Shown here: piece after piece, positions 53,569-59,251 of the stretch
Position numbering within the stretch: the stretch's first letter is position 1
Layout: each line of letters starts with the position of its first letter
Source: CAZRCZ01 sp964598765
Lineage (GTDB): Bacteria; Sumerlaeota; Sumerlaeia; MVZB01; JAJFLK01
DNA: 64,000 nt
NCBI GenBank assembly: GCA_964598765.1
Contig: CAZRCZ010000015.1
Coordinates: 1-64,000 of the forward strand
Direction: 5' to 3'
Made by a program: the position numbers and the translations under genes
Notes under the pieces: generated by a model
Told to the model about the DNA's origin: nothing
Database searches by the model: none
Seen by the model: only the letters and a program-made list of their open reading frames with translations

Positions 53569-54695
53569 TGATATGGCGTCAGCGTCAGCAGATTCGTCGC
53601 CTGCTCAAAGAATCCGGTGTATCCGCTCAAGGCCATCGTCGCTCCCGGACCGGAGTTGGGATCAAAGGGCAACGCTTTGGAGTTCAGAATCAGAGCCGAA
53701 AGATACCCCGCGTCCGTCAATGCGAAGTTTTCCGGACTGGCCGTGTCGGTCAGGGGGTTCACCGGAACAGGGAACGTCCTCACGGCGGCTGTGAAATATG
53801 GATCATAACCGGTGAAGAAGACGTTGTCCGATCCGTCAATGATGAGGTCCGACATGCCGTTTTCCCAACTGACCACGGTGTGTGATTCGCCGGGACCGAT
53901 CACGCCGTCCCCATTAGTGTTGACCAGCGCGATCACCTGTCCGGTGAAATAAGTCCCTTCGACCGTCCCCATGAAAATCCGGCCAAAACTGTCGAAATCG
54001 AAACCGCCGTTGTAATCGAATCCGCCGAAAAACGCGCCGCCGGATGGACGGAACGAAGGACGACGAAGCGGTTGCTGAACGACCAACAATTCGGCATTGC
54101 CGTCGCCGTCGGCGGTTTGAACGACGACCGCCCCCCCGGGAATTTTGGAAAAGTTGCGTCTCGGGGCAATCCGCGCCTGTGATCCGGAAAAATTGCCGCC
54201 GCTCGTCAAGATCGGATGAATCAATTCGACGACCTCGCCGGAATCATCGAACTCGCCGTTGCGTGGATTGTAATCCTTGAGAAGCAGGATTGTTTCGTCT
54301 GGAGGACCCCCGGCAACCGCTCCGTTGTCCGTGACGACGATCCGCGTCGGAGAGAGCACGGCGATTCCGCCGATGCTGGCGAACGGGCCGTGGGCGATAA
54401 GCGTCGCGGAGCCGTCGGTCAGGTTGACCCTCGCCACCGCCATGTCCAGATAGAATCCGACGGCGGCGTAAATGACGTTGGGATCGGTCGGATCGGCGGC
54501 CAACGCTCCGGCGAACGGACGCGGCAGATCAATCGAACCCGCCGTGTAACCGTCCGGCACGGATGTAAAGTTAAGGGTCTGCGAAAATCCCGTCGCGGTT
54601 GCGACGAGAACGGTTATTGCGGAGATAATGAGACGAAGCCGCCCGCAAATGGCGGCGACGAATGGGCGAAGCCCAAGAGAGACGCGGGAAGACAT
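53565..54695 (-). CDS. secreted beta-propeller-like protein 1, first gene under a cobalamin riboswitch
   Basis: The 376-residue protein has a signal peptide (about residues 1-38, ISAITVLVATATGFSQ) and repeated beta-strand modules such as 'FAGALAADPTDPNVIYAAVG', 'IGGIAVLSPTRIVVTDNG' and 'FDFDSFGRIFMGTVEG', the pattern of a propeller. A strong AAGGAGG lies 7 nt before the ATG. The gene follows the B12 riboswitch at 54735-54880 directly. No membrane anchor visible. By analogy with the B12-binding propeller BtuG it could bind cobalamin; that is inference. Confidence 0.75.
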   Translation of the reverse strand: MSSRVSLGLRPFVAAICGRLRLIISAITVLVATATGFSQTLNFTSVPDGYTAGSIDLPRPFAGALAADPTDPNVIYAAVGFYLDMAVARVNLTDGSATLIAHGPFASIGGIAVLSPTRIVVTDNGAVAGGPPDETILLLKDYNPRNGEFDDSGEVVELIHPILTSGGNFSGSQARIAPRRNFSKIPGGAVVVQTADGDGNAELLVVQQPLRRPSFRPSGGAFFGGFDYNGGFDFDSFGRIFMGTVEGTYFTGQVIALVNTNGDGVIGPGESHTVVSWENGMSDLIIDGSDNVFFTGYDPYFTAAVRTFPVPVNPLTDTASPENFALTDAGYLSALILNSKALPFDPNSGPGATMALSGYTGFFEQATNLLTLTPYQ

Positions 54696-54703
54696 GACAA
54701 ACC

Positions 54704-54720
54704 TCCTTGTTCCCGAAGGA
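54704..54720 (-). promoter_or_regulatory. Shine-Dalgarno-sequestering hairpin of the riboswitch
   Basis: On the minus strand, TCCTT (54716-54720) can pair with AAGGA (54704-54708) of the Shine-Dalgarno sequence, with a 7-nt loop. It sits between the aptamer and the ATG, so B12 binding could control translation. Confidence 0.45.
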
Positions 54721-54734
54721 TGAATTGTTGTGAT

Positions 54735-54880
54735 GAACGGAACTTCGTCTCCTGGCTTCCGGATCGTCCTTGCGCCGAGCCTTCCCGGCCTTTCGGTCAG
54801 TGGCGTGAATTCGGCGTTTGTCCCCGGCTACAGTGACGGACTCGCAACGGATTTGGACCGTTTTCCGTAAGTTCCTGTTC
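54735..54880 (-). promoter_or_regulatory. cobalamin (B12) riboswitch aptamer
   Basis: On the minus strand the conserved blocks appear in the right order: TCCGTCACTGT, then CACGCCACTG, then GCCGGGAAGG, then the B12 box AAGCCAGGAGAC (54747-54758). The outer stem is GAACAGGAACTT (54869-54880) with AAGTTCCGTTC (54735-54745). It ends 39 nt before the start of the propeller gene. It should lower expression when cobalamin is plentiful. Confidence 0.88.
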
Positions 54881-55064
54881 GCTATCGGCGGATGTTGTTT
54901 ACATTCCCAAGCCCCGCTCGGAAGCTTGAGGCGTTTTGAACGTGGGGTCTCCTTTCCTTGTGAAATTCTTCGGCTTGCGCGCGTGATCCTGCCCAAACCG
55001 AATGCAACCTAATGAAAAAACCTTATCCGTTTTGAGTGGGGGAAAGCAAGGGCGAATTCCCTTT

Positions 55065-55829
55065 TTACAGCATCACCCGGCACGCCGCCGCGACGGTGAG
55101 GGCGGCGGTTTCGGCGCGGAGAACCAGCGGTCCCAGACTGACCGCCATGAATCCGGCGCGGAGGAACATCTCAACCTCCCCCGGCGTCCAGCCCCCTTCC
55201 GGACCGACCGCCACCTGAACCGGAAGTCCCATCCCGGCCCGACCTCCGAGCCATTCCCCCAAGCCGAGCGCGTCGGGCGATTGATGCGCGAAGCAATTGA
55301 GCGTCGGAGGACGTTCGCGCTCCAGCCAGACGTTGAGGGGCGTGATCGGCGCGAAGGCCATCGGGACGTTCCGCCCCGATTGTTTGGCGGCGGCCAGCGC
55401 GATCCGTTCCCAGCGCGCCGGAGGATCAATCGAACGCAAACTGGAAGCCTGCGCCACGGTCCGCTTGCAAATCAACGGTTGGAGCGACGCGACGTCGAGC
55501 TCGCAAAGTTTCTCGATCATCCAGTCCATCGCGTGGCGCTTGAGAAGCGAAACGGCGACGTGAAGCCGCGCGCGACGGTTGCCTTCGACCTCCTCCTTTG
55601 CTGAATGAACCTGCTGAATCGGAACGAGAACGACTTTTTCCCCCTGTTTCTCGCCGACCTTCGCCAGCCATTCCTCTCCCTTCCCGTCGAAAACCGAGAC
55701 CATCGCGCCCGGGCGCAAACGAAGAACGTGGATCAAATGATGCGATTCCCCTTGGGGCAATTCGATGATTTGGTCGGATGCCAGAGGGGAGGGGCCGGGG
55801 TGATAGAAGCGATGGGGAGATCGAGGCAT
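55065..55829 (-). CDS. rsmE: 16S rRNA (uracil-N3)-methyltransferase RsmE
   Basis: The 254-residue SPOUT methyltransferase methylates U1498 of 16S rRNA. It has the N-terminal PUA-like domain ('SHHLIHVLRLRPGAMVSVFDGKG', in parts) and the SPOUT motifs AVGPEGGWTPGE and LGPLVLRAETAAL. An ATG at 55829 follows a TAAAAT box by 5 nt, so it is probably leaderless. Alone on the minus strand between a secreted protein and the riboswitch operon. Confidence 0.95.
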   Translation of the reverse strand: MPRSPHRFYHPGPSPLASDQIIELPQGESHHLIHVLRLRPGAMVSVFDGKGEEWLAKVGEKQGEKVVLVPIQQVHSAKEEVEGNRRARLHVAVSLLKRHAMDWMIEKLCELDVASLQPLICKRTVAQASSLRSIDPPARWERIALAAAKQSGRNVPMAFAPITPLNVWLERERPPTLNCFAHQSPDALGLGEWLGGRAGMGLPVQVAVGPEGGWTPGEVEMFLRAGFMAVSLGPLVLRAETAALTVAAACRVML

Positions 55830-55834
55830 GGGGG

Positions 55835-55864
55835 ATTTTACAGGGGTGAGAGCGGGTATTGCAA
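55835..55864 (-). promoter_or_regulatory. rsmE promoter, probably leaderless
   Basis: Minus strand: TTGCAA (55859-55864), 18-bp spacer, TAAAAT (55835-55840), then only 5 nt to the ATG. The match and spacing are good, and there is no Shine-Dalgarno sequence. Confidence 0.55.
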
Positions 55865-55898
55865 TGGCGCCACTCGTTGCAACTCAAGGATAAATTGG

Positions 55899-55932
55899 AC
55901 ACGGATGATCACGGATCGCACGGATCATTCAC
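55899..55932. repeat. ACGGAT-type tandem repeat
   Basis: GACACGGATGATCACGGATCGCACGGATCA contains three ACGGAT units. Related to 12472-12491. It ends at the stop of the following minus-strand secreted protein gene. Confidence 0.5.
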
Positions 55933-57530
55933 TTCTTCACGCGATAAATCGCCGGGTCGGCTTTTCCCGCGACGACGGGCGGCTTCGATGCTTCGTCCGT
56001 GGCTTCCGATTTTCCAAACCGCGCAAACAAATTCTCGCCGAGCAGATAAATTCCGGTTCGCGGTTCCTTCTTTTCGTCATCCGATACGATCCATGAGAAA
56101 AGCGGTTCCTTCGTCGCCCGTTTGACCCGGGCAAATCCGCGCGCGAGAACGCCCGAAGGCAACCGCCGCAAAATCGTCGCCCCGACTCGGTATTCGATCA
56201 CGCCGGTCGCGTTATGGATTTCGTTTTTCAGATGAATGTCCCAATCCCAAAAATCACGGAAGGGACCGTCGAGCAGATTAACTCCCTGATGGATCCAATT
56301 TCGCTGATCGGTGTCGCTTAGTTCCAGCGATTCGGGATCGAATTGCAGGGCGAGGCGGAGGTCATCAAAGATCGCTCGATCCGGATTTTCCAACCGAATG
56401 TCGAAGACCACCCATTGTCCCTCCTCATATTCTTCTTGGCGTTCGTAATCGAGCCAGAGCGTCGGCGGGCGAACGCCGAGATTTCCCATCCGCGCCAGCG
56501 CGGGAGAAAATCCCTCGATCGGCTCGGAGACCAAGCGTTCCCCCTGCGGGATCGGATTACGCGGCTCGACGACCCGCACCGACGCACCGGACAACGCTCC
56601 CTGCTTGCCGGTCGTGTTCTCGGTCAGCAGGAAAGTTCCTCGATACGCCGCTGAAAATCGGTCGCCGCTGGAAAGCGAAATATCCACCCACTCCGCCGGT
56701 TGAAGCGCTTTCCAGACGATGCTCAGAACCGTCGTCTGAATTCCCTCCAGCGGGCGGGTCAATTTGGCCTTGTATTGAATCTCGCCCAGCGCGCGGTCCA
56801 TTCCCCAATCCGGCTCGCCGTCGAGCAAGTCGGCGATTCGATCTTGGTGAATGGCGACAGGCTCCAGCACGTCGGGAGGATATTGAATCACGACCTCGAT
56901 CCGATCCGGCGCGCTTTTATCCAGACTGATGAGGCGGGCTTCGGTCATGAACGTCTCGCCGACCGGAACAACGACGCTGGACGGCGAGAGAAAAAACGTG
57001 ATTTTCCGGTAACCCGATTTGTCATCGAGCGTTTTGGCTTTGGCAACCCAGACGTTTTTTCCCTTCTGCTCGGTTTTGGTCAGCGCCAGACCGCCGGGCG
57101 CGGGAGCGGGGACTGGAATTCCCTCCCGTTGGGCGCGCTGTTGAACGGCCTCTTTTGATTGTTTGCTTGTGTCGGGAGGTTGCTTGGCCGCTTCGAGCCG
57201 CTTGCGGAGCCAAAGCTCTTGGCGGCGGATGCGCTCGGCGCGTGAGAGATTCGGGGCGTTGGGGTCCTCGTCGGAGGAGAGGGTTGTGCCTTGGCTTGTC
57301 GTCGGGGTCGGGGTAGGTTGGGGCGGGGGCGGCGGCGGGGTGGGCGTGACCGTTGGTTCCCGCGCGGGAGGTTCTTCTTGCGCCGGGCTCAGATTTCCCC
57401 AAGCGAGGATGATCGCAAATATCCCAACAAAAGAAATCTTGTGGCGCAGGCGTCCTCGCCTGCGAAATCGCAATTTTGTTGAACACCAACGAACCAAGAC
57501 ACCAAGCCTCACAAAGAAGGAATGAATCAT
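55929..57530 (-). CDS. secreted protein with Pro-rich linker and beta-rich domain
   Basis: The 533-residue protein has an N-terminal hydrophobic segment (KISFVGIFAIILAWG) ending near the sequence SPAQEEPP, a Pro/Thr-rich linker and a helical segment 'RAERIRRQELWLRKRLE'. The second half has two beta-rich blocks ('FFLSPSSVVVPVGETFMTEARL' and 'WVVFDIRLENPDRAIFDDLRLALQF', in parts) reminiscent of cohesin-like domains. The first ~35 residues (FVRLGVLVRW...RRRGRLRH) are encoded by two palindromic repeats, so the real start is uncertain. Family not recognised. Confidence 0.55.
   Translation of the reverse strand: MIHSFFVRLGVLVRWCSTKLRFRRRGRLRHKISFVGIFAIILAWGNLSPAQEEPPAREPTVTPTPPPPPPQPTPTPTTSQGTTLSSDEDPNAPNLSRAERIRRQELWLRKRLEAAKQPPDTSKQSKEAVQQRAQREGIPVPAPAPGGLALTKTEQKGKNVWVAKAKTLDDKSGYRKITFFLSPSSVVVPVGETFMTEARLISLDKSAPDRIEVVIQYPPDVLEPVAIHQDRIADLLDGEPDWGMDRALGEIQYKAKLTRPLEGIQTTVLSIVWKALQPAEWVDISLSSGDRFSAAYRGTFLLTENTTGKQGALSGASVRVVEPRNPIPQGERLVSEPIEGFSPALARMGNLGVRPPTLWLDYERQEEYEEGQWVVFDIRLENPDRAIFDDLRLALQFDPESLELSDTDQRNWIHQGVNLLDGPFRDFWDWDIHLKNEIHNATGVIEYRVGATILRRLPSGVLARGFARVKRATKEPLFSWIVSDDEKKEPRTGIYLLGENLFARFGKSEATDEASKPPVVAGKADPAIYRVKK
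57445..57464. repeat. CGCAGGCG...CGCCTGCG palindrome
   Basis: Perfect inverted repeat CGCAGGCG/CGCCTGCG around a 4-nt TCCT loop. Read within the N-terminus of the minus-strand secreted protein gene. Confidence 0.6.
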
Positions 57531-57627
57531 GAAATTCTCATCGTTGCAAGAATACCGTCGAAACAACTTCCGAGCCAATCGGCGAACGAATCATTATCAT
57601 ACTTGGTGTCTTCGTGACTTGGTGGTG
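57484..57627. mobile_element. CACCAAG-type inverted-repeat element
   Basis: CCAAGACACCAAG (within 57484-57506) is inverted at 57602-57627 (CTTGGTGTCTTCGTGACTTGGTGG). The ~95-bp centre has no gene. The element contains the predicted start codon of the downstream minus-strand gene. Confidence 0.6.
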
Positions 57628-57682
57628 AATTTCCTCGTCTCTGCCGTTGGCATCGTGATTTCCCGCCGGGCCAACCGCATTC

Positions 57683-58105
57683 TCACGCTTCGACCAGCGC
57701 CTCGGCGTGATTGACAAGGACTTTCCCGAGCAGGGCTTCCTCCAGCTTGGCTCCCTTGAGAACCTCCTCGGCGCGCGGCTCCAGCAAATCCTCAGCGTGA
57801 TAGAACTCCATCACGTCGTTCCGGTAGCGGTGAAAATCGGCCTCCTTCACCCACGGGACGTCATAGGCCACCGCGATCTCCTTCCAATCCTTGGTCGGTT
57901 CGCCCTCTTTGATTTCAAAGAGGGCCAGCGGATAGAGCGGTTTTTCCGGCAACGTCTTGCCGAAAAGTTCGAGCCGCAGGGGATTGCCCGTGCGATGCAA
58001 CCGAATTCCCGCGAGTCCCGAATATCGGGCGGGGAGGTGCGACTTCAATTTCTCAAAGAAATTTTCAACGGCTTCCCAATTCGGCGTGTAGGTGAACATC
58101 GGCAT
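57683..58105 (-). CDS. conserved hypothetical protein
   Basis: The 140-residue cytosolic protein is acidic and has mixed alpha/beta segments ('LKSHLPARYSGLAGIRLHRTG', 'DVPWVKEADFHRYRNDVMEFY' in parts). No motif or signal peptide that I recognise. Codon use matches its neighbours, so it is likely a real gene. It starts downstream of a CTTGCT tract (58137-58177). Confidence 0.6.
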   Translation of the reverse strand: MPMFTYTPNWEAVENFFEKLKSHLPARYSGLAGIRLHRTGNPLRLELFGKTLPEKPLYPLALFEIKEGEPTKDWKEIAVAYDVPWVKEADFHRYRNDVMEFYHAEDLLEPRAEEVLKGAKLEEALLGKVLVNHAEALVEA

Positions 58106-58136
58106 AACGGCGATTGTGGCTCCTTACTTATCCTAA

Positions 58137-58177
58137 TCTTTGCTCTTGCTCTTAATCTTGCTCTTGCTCTCCATCTT
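58137..58177 (-). repeat. CTTGCT hexanucleotide tract
   Basis: Imperfect tandem CTTGCT units (TGCTCTTGCTCTTAATCTTGC...). Same unit as the tract before tyrS at 12561-12597. Lies upstream of the conserved hypothetical gene. Confidence 0.6.
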
Positions 58178-58250
58178 CAGAGTCGTCCCTACCTCTTACC
58201 AAACGCGCCTGAGGGGAGCAATGGATAAACGAAAATACGCCGAGCGATTT

Positions 58251-59003
58251 TCAATTTGCCAGCTCGAAGGTGACCGTGACTTTGGCCGAAACGCTGATTT
58301 TACCGGGTGAAAAGCTGACCTCCGGTGTATCGGAAAGTCTGCCGTTCAAGGTGAGTGCGTTTTGGGGTTGATAAGCGTTACCCCAGCGCGGACCCCACCC
58401 TCCATCACCCCAGTAGCCGCTTCCACCATAGGTTTCTTGAATAGTTTTGGGCTGACCAATACGTTGATCCAATTCCTTTGCCATTGCCATCGCTTTGTCT
58501 CTGGCCGCTTTGAGCGCGTCGGCCCGGGCTTGGTCGCGGTATTTCCGCAATTCCGTCGTGCGGAATTGAATCCCGTGAACATAGTTGGCTCCCGATTCAA
58601 GCGCGCGGGAAAGCAGATCATCGAATTTGGAAAGGCTCTTCAAACTAAAAACTATGGTTTTCCGAACGTAGAATCCCACGAAGTTCTTTCTGGTATAATT
58701 CTCATAGGCTGGCTCAACGTTAAGGTAATCGGTTTTGACGGAGCCCGGATCAATGGAGAATTCTTTCGCCAAACCCAAGACTTTCTTGACGATCTCGTCA
58801 TTCATTTTCTTCGCCACATTAATATCCTTGTCCAACGTCTCCACCCCCAGCGTCAAAATCACCTCGTCGGGAACAACCTTGACCTCGGCCTCTCCGAAGA
58901 CGGTGATCTGCCGCGTTTGGTCGTTCTGATCCGCTCCCCGGACCGACCCGACGAACAACAGGCATCCGAAAGTCATGACAAACCGCAATTCTCTCTCGCG
59001 CAT
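58251..59003 (-). CDS. SIMPL-domain (DUF541) secreted protein
   Basis: The 250-residue protein has a signal peptide (MRERELRFVMTFGCLLFVGSVRG) and the SIMPL core: 'ITVFGEAEVKVVPDEVILTLGVET', 'FYVRKTIVFSLKSLSKFDDLL' and 'RADALKAARDKAMAMAKELDQRIG'. The start ATG at 59003 has GGGAG about 10 nt upstream; the longer frame to 59147 is less likely. The family is envelope-linked, of unknown role. Confidence 0.9.
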   Translation of the reverse strand: MRERELRFVMTFGCLLFVGSVRGADQNDQTRQITVFGEAEVKVVPDEVILTLGVETLDKDINVAKKMNDEIVKKVLGLAKEFSIDPGSVKTDYLNVEPAYENYTRKNFVGFYVRKTIVFSLKSLSKFDDLLSRALESGANYVHGIQFRTTELRKYRDQARADALKAARDKAMAMAKELDQRIGQPKTIQETYGGSGYWGDGGWGPRWGNAYQPQNALTLNGRLSDTPEVSFSPGKISVSAKVTVTFELAN

Positions 59004-59201
59004 TTTGAAGACTCCCTTCCAAACCAAAATCGCATCCGAACTTGGGGATATTCTTTCCCCCGGCACGGTCCCTTGGCAAGCATAAAGCCCGACGCGCCAG
59101 CGCCGTCGCGAGCTTAGTGGAGCGTTCCCTGACGCGGGGTGCGTCACGCCCTCCCGCTAAACGCGTTTCGGTGTGATCCCACAAAAACCGTTAAAAAAAT
59201 C

Positions 59202-59230
59202 TGGACAACTGCGATATATTTTCGTATTTT
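59202..59230 (+). promoter_or_regulatory. helicase gene promoter
   Basis: TGGACA (59202-59207), a 17-bp spacer, then TATTTT (59225-59230), in an AT-rich stretch just before the helicase start. The start at 59252 lacks a Shine-Dalgarno sequence. Confidence 0.45.
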
Positions 59231-59251
59231 ATTCGCTATTCGAAATTGACC

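Noticed and set aside
52651..53571. A 306-codon plus-strand frame opposite propeller protein 2
   Set aside because: Arg-rich, lacks motifs, and the propeller repeats on the other strand are convincing.
55065..55829. A repeat-derived AQASSL segment within RsmE as an insertion
   Set aside because: It resembles known repeat peptides but the palindrome is incomplete and the local protein length is near normal.
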